Assembly (NCBI RefSeq): GCF_029382255.1
Contig: NZ_JARLLG010000001.1
Location: forward strand, 1,218,301-1,282,300
From: Isoptericola croceus
Lineage (GTDB): Bacteria; Actinomycetota; Actinomycetes; Actinomycetales; Cellulomonadaceae
Length of the DNA stretch: 64,000 bases
Direction of reading: 5' to 3'
Shown: positions 23,406 to 31,384 of the stretch, one piece after another
How positions within the stretch are numbered: the first letter of the stretch is position 1
How the letters are laid out: each line of letters begins with the position of its first letter
Notes under the pieces: model-generated
Told to the model about the DNA's origin: nothing
What the model saw: only the letters and a program-made list of their open reading frames with translations
The model's database searches: none
Made by a program: the position numbers and the translations under genes

Positions 23406-26400
23406 GATCCGACCCCCGACCGTGCGTGCTGGGCGGCATCGACGGCCAGCTGACGGGCCGCGGCCGCGGCGCCCTTGAGTCGCGGCTCGGGGGCGTCACG
23501 ACCGTCCGGAGCGCCGAACCCTCCCGCGTCCAGCCCGGAGCGCGGCGGGCCGTCGTCGGCGAGCTCCTCGGCGATCTGTGGCACCAGGCGGCCCACCTGG
23601 GTCGCGCTCGGCTCGGGCCTGGAGGCACGCGGGAGTTCGATCGCCGTCATGCGCTCGAGATAGGTCTCGGTCGTGGCGAAGAACCCCTTGAACACCTGCG
23701 GCGTCTGACCCTCGAACTCCGCGATGCCCACGCCGCGCGCCGCGTCGTCGTCGGCCACGATGTACTGGGGGATGGTCGGCAGCTTCTCCGGCACCTGGAA
23801 GGCGTGCCCGAGCTGTTGCTTGGACGGCTTGGACCCGAGCAGCACCCGGTGGGGCAGGTTGACCTTGATCTTGGGCCCGATGCCGAAGTTCGCCTGAGCC
23901 TGCTGGGTCAGGTACAGCACGCGGATGCCGGCGGCGCGCATCTCGGCGGGGATCTTGGCAAGCGTGACGGCGAGCAGGTCGGACTCGAGGTTCTCCTGCT
24001 GGACCTCCAGACGCTGCGGGTGTTCCCTGGGCAGCCCTTTCGGCTCGGCTTCCTTCATCAGCTGGGCGGCGAGCTCGTCGCCGACGAGCATCAGCGGAGG
24101 GTTCTCGCGGCGCACGTCGGCGGGCAGGTCCTGCCACTTCGAAGCGCTGTGCTCGGCGAGGAGCCGGCCGCGCCGGACGCCCTCTTCGTGCACGAGGCGG
24201 GCGACCGCGACGGCCTCCCGCTTGGACTCGCATCCCCAGCCGTGCTCTCGCACGTACGGCTTGGCCCACTCGAAGTCCGTCTTCTTCTGCGGGGCGTTGA
24301 TGATCGCGACCTGCCAGCCACGCCGGAACAGGCCGAACAGGAAGCTCTGTGACCAGACCGAGTTGTGGGTGGGGATGAAGCCCTCGACCAGGAACAGGTG
24401 CTCAGGGTGGGCGACCTTGAGGCAGCGCATCTGGACCGGCTCGACGACCTCGATGCTGGTGATGTAGTTCCACTGCTGGGTCTGGCGCAGGCTGCCAGGC
24501 ACGGGCAGGCGCTCGGCCTTGCGCGGCAGGCGAAACACCGGCAGGTCGGTGGTGAACGCCAGCCGGTACTTGCCCGAGCACTCCACACGTTCGCCGTCGG
24601 CACTCGTGTAGTGCGACGGTGCCCAGACCGGCGCGGTGGCCTTGATCCCTAGGGACCGCACCAGCTCGAGGACGCTCATGACCAGGTCTTTGTGGACGCC
24701 GCCCTGGACGAACTCACAGGTGCCGTCAGCACCGACGTGCCCGTCGGTGTCCATCAGGCCTTGCAGCAGTGCGAGCCGTTGCGCCTTGGACGCCCGCAGG
24801 TAGGCCGCGGGGATGTGCTTGTCGCCCAGGACGCCCGCGGTTCTCAGGTCTCGCGACAGTCCACCACGCACTCCGACGAGAAATACGTTGCTGGGGGTGG
24901 GGGTCGCTTCGTACCCGGCGGCCGTCAGGTGTGCGATCAGGTCCGGCTGGTCGTCCGGGTGACTGGCCACCTGCCCGCCGCCGACCGACCCATCACCCAG
25001 CCAGGCACCGAGCACGTAGGGGTCTACGGGCAGGTCCACTTCGGGCCCGTCGACGGCCTCGGTGACCCTCACAGCCCAGTTCGCGCGCTGGGCCTGCCCG
25101 TAGCGCAACGACTCGTACATCTCGCGCGTGGTGACGACCTTCTCGACCGGCGCGGCGTGCTTCACGTTCGCCTCGAAGTGCTCGGCGAGCAGCACCAGAA
25201 CCTCGTCGACGGGATACGTGGTGACCGTCCGGGGGACACCAACGTGCTTGCGCTCGGCACCCACCCTGCGAGCGATGGTTCCCAGCTTCTCGGTGGCGTC
25301 AGCCGACATGGCGGACCGGTCCGCTCCGCGCGCGACCAGGTGCTCGACGAACTCGATCCCGGTCATCCACGTGCCGCGCACTGACTCGATGTCCTGCGGT
25401 GTGAGCGCATAGCGCGCGAAGCGCGGCGCGTCACAGGGCGCGGTGTCCCAGTAGCTGGCCAGGGCCGTCATATCGAACGCGTACCCGGGCCGGCGCGTGT
25501 CGTATGCACGTACTGGGGTCGCAAGATGCTCGAAGTCGGCTGCGTACCGGTAGAGGGTGACCGGGTTGTAGCCGATGAGCCGCGCGATGTCGCTCAGCGT
25601 GCCCATCGTCCCGGCGCCGATCTGAGTGGCGAGCGAGCGCAGCTCGGCAGCCTTGTGCGCTACCGCTGAGGCGCTCATTGAACGCTGGCGTGGCTCGGCC
25701 AGGGCGCGCGCCTGAGCCTTGCGCACCTGGAGCGGCGTGGCGGTGGTCCGGCTGGCGGCGCTGGAAGCCTTCCAGAGGTGACCGGCGTCCGCCGTGACGG
25801 TCTGCCCGTCGCTGAACGTGACTCGATACCCCGGGGCGGACACGACGTCGGAGAACCCGACAACCGTTGTGACCGATCCGTCCACGGCGTAAACCTGGTC
25901 GCCTTCGATGAGGTCACCGTTGCGCGCCCAGCCCGTCGGGAACCGGTCGGAGACCGGAACCGGGATCAGACCGGCGAGCTCGGTCGCCTTCCCAGAGCCA
26001 GCAAGCCCGGTAGCCAGAACGCCGGCCGTGCCGTCCAGGTCCACCACCGCCGGAGCGTTCGGTCGCCCCTGGCCGCCGAGCCCGACACCCACCGGGATCC
26101 GGAACTGCGCGGAGGCGTCGTCGTCGAACGGGTAGGGGTACATCGCCGGGAAGGTCGGCAGGTCCGCCGGGATCAGCGAGGCGGTGTTCGTCGCAGCGTC
26201 GACCTGGACGTACCAGCCCGGCTTGCCGACGATCTCGGTGGCAACTTCCTCGAGCTTGGCGCCGTGCTTCGAGGGGGAGTAGGTCGGCAGGTCCAGGTCG
26301 AACCCGCCGTCACGGCGTCCGGTCACCGACACCTGCCACGGCTTGACGCCCAGCGCCAGGGCCACCGCGCCGCGGCAGCGCGCCTCGTCCGGGGTCAGCT

Positions 26401-26731
26401 TGGTCAGCGTCGCCTTGCCGAGGTACGGCTCGAAGCTGGTCAGGTAGAAGCCCGGGTGCTGGTCCTCGAACCGGGCGGCCATCTTGTCGCCGTCAGCCGG
26501 CTTGGTCCCGCGCGGCAGATTCACCGCCTTGGTCGGTGAGGTCGGCTGGCTGGCGCGCACCTCGGTCAGCGTCACCTGCCGGGTCATCGTCGCGGTGCCG
26601 TCGCCAGGGTCGATGGACTCCAGCTCCCAGCCCTCGCCGTGCTTGCGGGACACCAGGGCCACCAGAGCGCCACCGTGCTTGCTCGCGTCGAACCCGCTCG
26701 GCAGCGGGACGTTCAACCTCTCGATCGCCAT
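23402..26731 (-). CDS. FtsK/VirD4-like DNA-translocating ATPase interrupted by an intein
   Basis: The precursor has 1109 residues and the spliced ATPase would have 567. Extein 1 (1-248) begins MAIERLNVPLPSGFD and ends in the first half of Walker A, GLAGSGK. Extein 2 resumes with SVWSQSFLFGLFRRGW, restoring GSGKS. Walker B is LMLVGDELAAQL, and an ILVLTQQAQ-type sensor segment (RVLYLTQQAQANFG) follows. The fold matches FtsK/SpoIIIE or VirD4 coupling ATPases that pump DNA. The start at 26731 is chosen because residues upstream look noncoding. If the intein does not splice, the P-loop is split and the ATPase is dead. The 3' end overlaps the NYN gene. Confidence 0.85.
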   Translation of the reverse strand: MAIERLNVPLPSGFDASKHGGALVALVSRKHGEGWELESIDPGDGTATMTRQVTLTEVRASQPTSPTKAVNLPRGTKPADGDKMAARFEDQHPGFYLTSFEPYLGKATLTKLTPDEARCRGAVALALGVKPWQVSVTGRRDGGFDLDLPTYSPSKHGAKLEEVATEIVGKPGWYVQVDAATNTASLIPADLPTFPAMYPYPFDDDASAQFRIPVGVGLGGQGRPNAPAVVDLDGTAGVLATGLAGSGKATELAGLIPVPVSDRFPTGWARNGDLIEGDQVYAVDGSVTTVVGFSDVVSAPGYRVTFSDGQTVTADAGHLWKASSAASRTTATPLQVRKAQARALAEPRQRSMSASAVAHKAAELRSLATQIGAGTMGTLSDIARLIGYNPVTLYRYAADFEHLATPVRAYDTRRPGYAFDMTALASYWDTAPCDAPRFARYALTPQDIESVRGTWMTGIEFVEHLVARGADRSAMSADATEKLGTIARRVGAERKHVGVPRTVTTYPVDEVLVLLAEHFEANVKHAAPVEKVVTTREMYESLRYGQAQRANWAVRVTEAVDGPEVDLPVDPYVLGAWLGDGSVGGGQVASHPDDQPDLIAHLTAAGYEATPTPSNVFLVGVRGGLSRDLRTAGVLGDKHIPAAYLRASKAQRLALLQGLMDTDGHVGADGTCEFVQGGVHKDLVMSVLELVRSLGIKATAPVWAPSHYTSADGERVECSGKYRLAFTTDLPVFRLPRKAERLPVPGSLRQTQQWNYITSIEVVEPVQMRCLKVAHPEHLFLVEGFIPTHNSVWSQSFLFGLFRRGWQVAIINAPQKKTDFEWAKPYVREHGWGCESKREAVAVARLVHEEGVRRGRLLAEHSASKWQDLPADVRRENPPLMLVGDELAAQLMKEAEPKGLPREHPQRLEVQQENLESDLLAVTLAKIPAEMRAAGIRVLYLTQQAQANFGIGPKIKVNLPHRVLLGSKPSKQQLGHAFQVPEKLPTIPQYIVADDDAARGVGIAEFEGQTPQVFKGFFATTETYLERMTAIELPRASRPEPSATQVGRLVPQIAEELADDGPPRSGLDAGGFGAPDGRDAPEPRLKGAAAAARQLAVDAAQHARSGVGS
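24362..25987 (-). other. intein (542 aa, class 3-like, with DOD homing endonuclease)
   Basis: Residues 249-790 of the precursor sit exactly between Lys248 and Ser791 of the P-loop. The first residue is Ala, not Cys or Ser. The W-C-T triplet of class 3 inteins is present: Trp320 in TVTADAGHLW (block B), Cys770 in VQMRCLKVAHP (block F), and Thr788 in FIPTHN (block G). The end is His-Asn followed by Ser. Two LAGLIDADG-type motifs, YVLGAWLGDGSV (572-583) and LLQGLMDTDGHV (655-666), mark a homing endonuclease. A helix-turn-helix (LSDIARLIGYNPVTLYRYA, about 379-397) lies between blocks B and C. Confidence 0.88.
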
Positions 26732-26783
26732 GTCGCCTCCAGGAGTCCTGGGGCGCCGGACCTTGACGCCCCTCGTCCTGGTC

Positions 26784-26795
26784 CATGCACACGAA
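26784..26795 (-). promoter_or_regulatory. TTCGTGTGC-ATG leader motif, copy 2
   Basis: TTCGTGTGCATGGAC stands 53 nt before the start of the intein-bearing ATPase; one position differs from the other copies. Confidence 0.4.
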
Positions 26796-26893
26796 GGCGG
26801 TGCGGCCGGCCGAGGCAAGTACTGATGTAATCCCGGCTCAAGTCGGCCGGGCGCCCGACCGTGCCGGGTGCCCGGCCTGCGGACACGGCGGAC

Positions 26894-27601
26894 TCACCGC
26901 ATCTCGTCGTCGACCATGTCGGCGATCTGCTCGGCACAACGCCCGACCCGCCTCGAGACGGGCCCGGCGGTCGGATCGAACATCCGGTGCGACAGCGCCC
27001 GATCGTTCTCGCGCAGCAGGCCGTCAGCCGAGTAGTCGGCGAACACCACATCGACCTCGCTCGGGCTCGGCTTGACCAGCGCGTACTCGGCCGACCGCCA
27101 CGGGTCGGGCAGGCTGGAGTCCAGGATCGCGACCGTCGTCGGCCCCGACCCGGTCACCGACGGGGCAGCCTGCACGACGATCTCCGGGCGAGACGTCATC
27201 CGCACCGCGCGGTCGGTCGGCACGAAGTCGGTGCCCGAGTCGGGCACCGGGTCGCACGGCTGCCATCCCTCGGTGCGCGCGAGGGTGTCGACGACGCCAT
27301 CGGCCACCGCGGCCAGATGCTGCGGGTAGCGAACCGACAGCGGATTGGCCACCGGGCGCAGCTTGCGTACACCCAGCGCGCGGTCGGACATTCCGGTAAG
27401 CGCGGGTTGCGCCGCAGCCGCCGCGGCGGACGGGTTCTCGTGCGGGGCGCGACGGCCGAGGATCGTCTCGGCCGCCCTGGTCGCCTCGCCCAGGTGCGCC
27501 GCCTCCAGTGCGGACATGCCTCCTGACGCCTCCGAGACCGCCTTGGTCGCGAACTTCCCGTCACCTGCGCGCGGGTGGAGCTGCTCGGTGTAGGTGCTCA
27601 T
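26894..27601 (-). CDS. tagged hypothetical protein
   Basis: These 235 residues carry the tag MSTYTEQ, LHPRAGDGKFATKAV, SEASGG, MSAL. The body has a helical part (LEAAHLGEATRAAETILG) and a beta-rich part with DRAVRMTSRPEIVVQAAPSV and TTVAILDSSL. The end reads RCAEQIADMVDDEMR. No family is recognised. It starts directly behind the bipartite GTCG-N16-GTCAAC-N9 element without a ribosome site, and lies upstream of the intein-bearing ATPase gene. Confidence 0.75.
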   Translation of the reverse strand: MSTYTEQLHPRAGDGKFATKAVSEASGGMSALEAAHLGEATRAAETILGRRAPHENPSAAAAAAQPALTGMSDRALGVRKLRPVANPLSVRYPQHLAAVADGVVDTLARTEGWQPCDPVPDSGTDFVPTDRAVRMTSRPEIVVQAAPSVTGSGPTTVAILDSSLPDPWRSAEYALVKPSPSEVDVVFADYSADGLLRENDRALSHRMFDPTAGPVSRRVGRCAEQIADMVDDEMR

Positions 27602-27636
27602 GCTCGGTGTGTTGACGGCGCACGCGCCCGGACGAC
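27602..27636 (-). promoter_or_regulatory. bipartite element, copy 5
   Basis: GTCG-N16-GTCAAC-N9-ATG before the tagged gene 26894-27601, within the 37-nt gap after the preceding gene's stop. Confidence 0.7.
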
Positions 27637-27638
27637 GA

Positions 27639-28175
27639 TCAGCGCAGTCGCTGCGGCAGCCACCGCTGCATTCCGTGCACCTGGGCCGTCTGGCGAAGGA
27701 CGTCGTCGGGGCTGGCTTCGGGTCTGTACAGGCCGCCCGCGCTCACACCGTCGACGCCCGCGACCGTGAAGAGTCGCCGAGCGTTCGGACCCCACTGGGC
27801 GGTGTAGCCGTCCCACATGGCCTGGTAGTCGTCCAGCAGACCGCGCAGAACCTCGACGTCGGGGTGTGCCACCCACACGTGGCGGGCTGGCACGTACTCG
27901 GGACGCGGCCAACGGACCAGGTTCGGCGAGCTGGACACCTCCACGATGACCGGGAACCCGTCCGGCAGCGTCAGGTCGCTGCGCAGTGACTCCAGGATCG
28001 CGGCGGCACGTACCCGGTCAGCCCAGTCGTGGGACTCGATCATGGCGGGCAGGCGTGCGGCCCGCTCGACGGGCGATCCGTCCAGGGTGGGCTCGCCCGC
28101 GAACTTGCGCGCACCGTGGCTCGGGTCGTAGCGGTGATCCGACGACCTGTCGTAGACGGGAGCCGACTCAGCCAT
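27639..28175 (-). CDS. hypothetical protein (178 aa)
   Basis: This gene starts MAESAPVYDRSSDHRYDPSH and overlaps the preceding gene's end by 8 nt, so translation is probably coupled. SHGARKFAG near residue 20 is weakly reminiscent of the tag but lacks the DG and GG positions, so I do not count it. The middle has FPVIVEVSSSPNLVRWPRPE and VEVLRGLLDDYQAMW. It is soluble with no recognised family. Confidence 0.65.
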   Translation of the reverse strand: MAESAPVYDRSSDHRYDPSHGARKFAGEPTLDGSPVERAARLPAMIESHDWADRVRAAAILESLRSDLTLPDGFPVIVEVSSSPNLVRWPRPEYVPARHVWVAHPDVEVLRGLLDDYQAMWDGYTAQWGPNARRLFTVAGVDGVSAGGLYRPEASPDDVLRQTAQVHGMQRWLPQRLR

Positions 28176-28638
28176 GGCGGGCAGTCTCCTGCTCGAGCAT
28201 CCAGCGGGCGTACTCGAGGCTGCGCTGGGCCGAGGCGACCTTCTCCTCGGCTTCGCTGACACGCCGGCGGGCGTTGTCGATCTGCGTCTGGCCGTCCGGC
28301 TCGGCGCCCTTGCGCACGAACCGGTGCACACGCAGGCCGTGCTGGGAGGTGTACATGCGGCGGTCGTCCGGGTGGAACGCCTGCCACGGCCAGCGGCCGG
28401 GGATGTCCCGTTCGGCGATGAAGTCGTCCAGGTTGAACTCCACCTGTGCGGTGGCGACCTCATCGCCGGTCAGCACGTGGCTCTCGGACCCAAGGGCCCA
28501 GAACGTGTCGAGCAGGACGATGCGCCCGTCCCCGCGACGCCGCGCGATCGCGAAGCCCTCCCGGCACCAGCGGTCCGGTCGGCTCAGCGTGTCGTAGCGG
28601 ACGACGTCGTTCTCTCGGAAGTCGATCGTGGTGGTCAT
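28168..28638 (-). CDS. hypothetical protein (156 aa) with C-terminal coiled coil
   Basis: The ATG at 28638 has GGAAGGGG upstream. The N-terminal part has a beta-rich domain that could be SH3- or barrel-like: VVRYDTLSRPDRWCREGFAI, then GRIVLLDTFWALG. The C-terminus is a long charged helix (QIDNARRRVSEAEEKVASAQ, then RSLEYARWMLEQE), probably a coiled coil. It is first in a short operon with the next gene. No family is recognised. Confidence 0.65.
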   Translation of the reverse strand: MTTTIDFRENDVVRYDTLSRPDRWCREGFAIARRRGDGRIVLLDTFWALGSESHVLTGDEVATAQVEFNLDDFIAERDIPGRWPWQAFHPDDRRMYTSQHGLRVHRFVRKGAEPDGQTQIDNARRRVSEAEEKVASAQRSLEYARWMLEQETARHG

Positions 28639-28676
28639 CGTGCGCGCCCCTTCCTGGCTGTCTGTCTGCTTGCCAG

Positions 28677-28702
28677 GTTGGAGCGTCGCGCCGATGGTGC
28701 CT
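28677..28702 (-). promoter_or_regulatory. GGGC-like (AGGC)-N16-TCCAAC element, copy 2
   Basis: AGGC-N16-TCCAACCTGGC stands 38 nt before the 28168-28638 gene. It is the same bipartite layout as at 18608 and 31351, with one mismatch in the upstream half. Confidence 0.45.
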
Positions 28703-28721
28703 GGCGGGCTCCCGCCAGGCA
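28698..28721. promoter_or_regulatory. 11-bp inverted repeat between divergent genes
   Basis: TGCCTGGCGGG, 2-nt loop, then its complement, located between two diverging genes and overlapping the AGGC half of the element above. It could be an operator for both genes. Confidence 0.45.
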
Positions 28722-28732
28722 TGATGTCCGCT

Positions 28733-29300
28733 ATGAGCGGTGCAACCGAGCACGGGAGAGCTGGGAATCTCGACGGGTCCGAGAAGTTCCGCGGGCTCGA
28801 CGCCACGGTCATGGACTTCTGGCGCTTCGCGATGAGCGACTTGCGGATGAACAACGTGCGCGGATATCTCGGCGAGTTCCTCGTGGCCCGAGCACTCGGC
28901 GCCGCCGGGAACCGTGTCGAGTGGGACGCCTACGACGTGCTGACACCCGACGGAGTGCGCGTCGAGGTCAAGGTCCGCGCCCACCTGCAGGCGTGGGCGC
29001 AGCGCACCATCAAGCTCGGCGACTTCAAGATCAGCCAGACCAAGCCGTGGGACCACACCACGGGCCTACGGCGCCAGGGGTTGGAACGCTGACGTGTACG
29101 TACTGTGCGTGCACACCGTGTCCGACCCTGAGCGGTACGACGAGCTCGACCTTAGCCAGTGGGAGTTCTACGTCCTGCCGCGCCAGGTCGTCGCTGACCG
29201 GGACGGGCGCAGCATGTCGCTGACGTGGCTGCAGGAGCACGCCGGACCGACGCCGTATGGCGAACTCGCTGGTGCCGTCGACGAAGCGGCGGCCCGGTGA
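28733..29300 (+). pseudogene. PD-(D/E)xK-like protein split by a frameshift
   Basis: The first frame (28733-29092) reads NNVRGYLGEFLVARALGA, then GVRVEVKVRAHLQAW, a likely restriction-fold core (E, D-x(n)-E-V-K), and ends TKPWDH. The second frame, open from 29094 or earlier, continues with NADVYVLCVHTVSDPERYDE, then WEFYVLPRQVV. Intact proteins of this type run through these two parts in one chain of about 190 residues. A one-base shift near 29070-29090 separates them. It could be a decayed gene, a sequencing error or a programmed shift. Confidence 0.6.
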
Positions 29301-29308
29301 GGGGCGTC

Positions 29309-30118
29309 ATGAAGGTCGCCGGGCGCTTCGCGGTGGCGACGGCGGCTGTGTGCCTCGTGGTGGCCTGTGCTTCCGTCCCCGACGAAAAGCTACCGGGGCC
29401 CGCGACTGATGCCGCCTCGCCGCGGGCCGAACAGGCTGTGGCGACGTCGTGCACCCTCTACGAACACGGGCACCCGACCGAGGTGGCGGTCAGCGGCGTG
29501 GGAGCAGACGAGGTCTGCGCACAGATCGCTGAGGCGTGGTCGGGTAGCGCCGCATTCTGGACGGCGAACGCCCCCGAGGGCTATGAACCCGGCCCATTGG
29601 TGTGCGACGTCCGCCAGGAGGGTCTGACCGTCACGGTGCGCGATGGTGGCCTGCGTGACGCTGGCACGAGGGCATGCGGTTTGTTGGTCAGCAGCGGCTG
29701 GGTCGAGGAGCCGCGGGTCGCGCAGAACGCGCCCACCGTCGAACCAGCTGCGTCTCTCCGTGATGAGGCCGATGTGCTCGGACAGCATCATGGTGAGGTC
29801 GCCCAGGCGCTCGGCCGGGTGTCCGAGGAGACACCCTTCGAGCTGTTCGTCGTCTACGTCGACACATTCGACGGGCAGGACGGGCGTTCGTGGGCTGAGG
29901 CTGATGCGGCCGCCATGGGCCTCGGCAGGCACGACCTGCTCCTCGCGGTCGCCGTCGACGACCGGCTCTACGGCATCTCCTGGGACGCGCACACAGACCT
30001 CACCGTCGACCAGCTCGACGCTGTCAAGGATGCCGCTGTCGAGCGGTTGGGGCAGGACGATTGGCCCGGGGCGAGCATCGCCGCCGCGGACGAGCTCATC
30101 AGCGAGACCCGCGGCTGA
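29309..30118 (+). CDS. lipoprotein with TPM-like domain
   Basis: This 269-residue protein has a lipoprotein signal: basic start, AVATAAVCLVVACAS, with Cys20 as the probable lipid anchor. After a linker and a Cys-containing middle domain, the last 120 residues look like a TPM domain: FELFVVYVDTFDGQDGRSWA, then GRHDLLLAVAVDDRLYGISW and LTVDQLDAV. TPM domains occur on membrane proteins of bacteria and plants; some have phosphatase activity. The gene lies on the opposite strand from the transfer operon, so it is cargo or a separate unit. GTG at 29297 is an alternative start. Confidence 0.7.
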   Translation: MKVAGRFAVATAAVCLVVACASVPDEKLPGPATDAASPRAEQAVATSCTLYEHGHPTEVAVSGVGADEVCAQIAEAWSGSAAFWTANAPEGYEPGPLVCDVRQEGLTVTVRDGGLRDAGTRACGLLVSSGWVEEPRVAQNAPTVEPAASLRDEADVLGQHHGEVAQALGRVSEETPFELFVVYVDTFDGQDGRSWAEADAAAMGLGRHDLLLAVAVDDRLYGISWDAHTDLTVDQLDAVKDAAVERLGQDDWPGASIAAADELISETRG

Positions 30119-30128
30119 GTCCGCCGTC

Positions 30129-30449
30129 CTACGTGGAGCGGACCGTGTCGAGCGCCTGCCCGAGCCGTGTGCGGGACAGCACCTCCGCCGGCCCGGTGGA
30201 CGCCATGACCAGTGCCAAGCCGCCGGCCTGACCGTTGGCCAGTCGGCTGCTGATCCACGCCTCGACGTCCGCCACGAGGTGCGCCCAGACGTTGTCCGCC
30301 TGGCGCGGGTGCATCGTGCTGGCTGCATGCGGCTGTCCGGTGTGGTCGGTCCAGACCCCCGAGGCGAACCGCGGCTGGTCGGCCACCAGGGCGTCGGCGA
30401 TGACGTCGGCGCAGAGCCGGTCGGCGGTGGTGGTGCTGGTGTCGTACAT
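30129..30449 (-). CDS. hypothetical protein (106 aa)
   Basis: GAGG lies 5 nt before the ATG. The sequence MYDTSTTTADRLCADVIADA and later NVWAHLVADVEAWISSRLAN suggests a small helical protein. No family is recognised. It converges on the TPM lipoprotein gene with a 10-nt gap and follows the metal-dependent hydrolase gene. Confidence 0.6.
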   Translation of the reverse strand: MYDTSTTTADRLCADVIADALVADQPRFASGVWTDHTGQPHAASTMHPRQADNVWAHLVADVEAWISSRLANGQAGGLALVMASTGPAEVLSRTRLGQALDTVRST

Positions 30450-30490
30450 CGTTGCCTCATGCTTGGTAGGACATGGCTGGGTGGCGTTCG

Positions 30491-31309
30491 TTACGCAGGT
30501 CGTCCCTCAATCAGTCGCGTGATGGCCTCGGCGACGACGCCGTCGGCCATGCCGACCCCGCTCGCGATCGCCGAGACGACGCCGTAGACGGCGTACAGCG
30601 TGACCGGGATCAGGAAGACCCACTCGCGCATCGAGCCCGCGTTGCCCAGGACCGGGACGCCCATGTAGCCGTTCGGCTGCCAGCAGCGGTTCAGCACCGG
30701 GGTGGCGGCCCACGCCTTGGGCGGCTTGGGCACCCACGGCCACAGCAGCGGCACACCGCCGGTGGTGAGCATGTCCCCGGCGATGTGGATCGCCGCGCCG
30801 AGGCCGACGGCAACCGGGAGCCACGTGAACTCGCTCGGGGCCGCGAACATGATGAACGCCGACAGTGCAGCGGCCAGCAGCCACGGACCGAGCTTGCCGC
30901 CTCCGCGGGTCAGCTTGAGCGCCTTGGCGGCGAACGCCACGAGCAGCAGCGAGAACACGCCCGCGCCCACGGCGAGCTCACCGACCGGCGATTCCCAGGT
31001 CAGCAGCCCGGCACCGAAGGCGATCAGCACCGCGGCCGCGATCCCGACCAGGGAGTGCGTGCCGTGCCGGTGCCCACCTGAGACCGCGCCGACGCCGGAG
31101 CAGATCACGTTCGACACTGGCGGCAGCGAGTGCGCGATGGTCGCGTTGTGGTGGTCGGCGTCCGGCAGCAGAGCCGCACCGGCGCACACGATCGACCCGG
31201 CCACGACCCCCAACGGGGAGACCTCGTACAGCCCGAGCGTGTACGGCGCACCCGAGGAGACCGCGACCCAGGCCGCGGCGCCGGTGGCCGCGTGGTGCCC
31301 ACCCATCAT
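30491..31309 (-). CDS. membrane-bound metal-dependent hydrolase (YdjM/DUF457 family)
   Basis: This 272-residue protein has about seven hydrophobic segments and the family's metal-binding pattern: GGHHAATGAAAW at the start, LLPDADHHNATIAHSLPP, then GHRHGTHSLVG, and HIAGDMLTTGGVPLLWPW. Histidines and aspartates at membrane ends probably hold a metal. Proteins of this family include E. coli YdjM, an SOS-regulated inner-membrane protein of unknown substrate. It is often seen on actinobacterial mobile elements. Its ATG overlaps the stop of an 11-codon leader. Confidence 0.8.
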   Translation of the reverse strand: MMGGHHAATGAAAWVAVSSGAPYTLGLYEVSPLGVVAGSIVCAGAALLPDADHHNATIAHSLPPVSNVICSGVGAVSGGHRHGTHSLVGIAAAVLIAFGAGLLTWESPVGELAVGAGVFSLLLVAFAAKALKLTRGGGKLGPWLLAAALSAFIMFAAPSEFTWLPVAVGLGAAIHIAGDMLTTGGVPLLWPWVPKPPKAWAATPVLNRCWQPNGYMGVPVLGNAGSMREWVFLIPVTLYAVYGVVSAIASGVGMADGVVAEAITRLIEGRPA

Positions 31310-31341
31310 GGCCGGGCTCCGATGACGTTCACGTGCTTCAT
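31306..31341 (-). CDS. 11-residue leader peptide coupled to the hydrolase gene
   Basis: Behind a TCCAAC-N9-ATG element, an open frame reads MKHVNVIGARP and stops in a TGA that overlaps the ATGATG start of the hydrolase gene. The ATG has the same 9-nt spacing as the tagged genes. Termination on the leader would place ribosomes at the hydrolase start, which has no good ribosome site of its own. Expression is inferred. Confidence 0.5.
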   Translation of the reverse strand: MKHVNVIGARP

Positions 31342-31376
31342 GCCCGGCAGGTTGGAGCGGACGGCAGTCCGCGCCC
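31342..31376 (-). promoter_or_regulatory. GGGC-N16-TCCAAC-N9-ATG element, copy 3
   Basis: GGGCGC with TCCAACCTGCCGGGC-ATG links the two motif classes: its downstream end CCGGGCATGA equals that of the GTCAAC copies. Confidence 0.55.
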
Positions 31377-31384
31377 GGACGGGA

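Noticed and set aside
27639-28175. SHGARKFAG near the N-terminus as a ninth tag
   Set aside because: It lacks the DG, the KAV segment and the GG-x-x-AL part, and the gene has no bipartite element.
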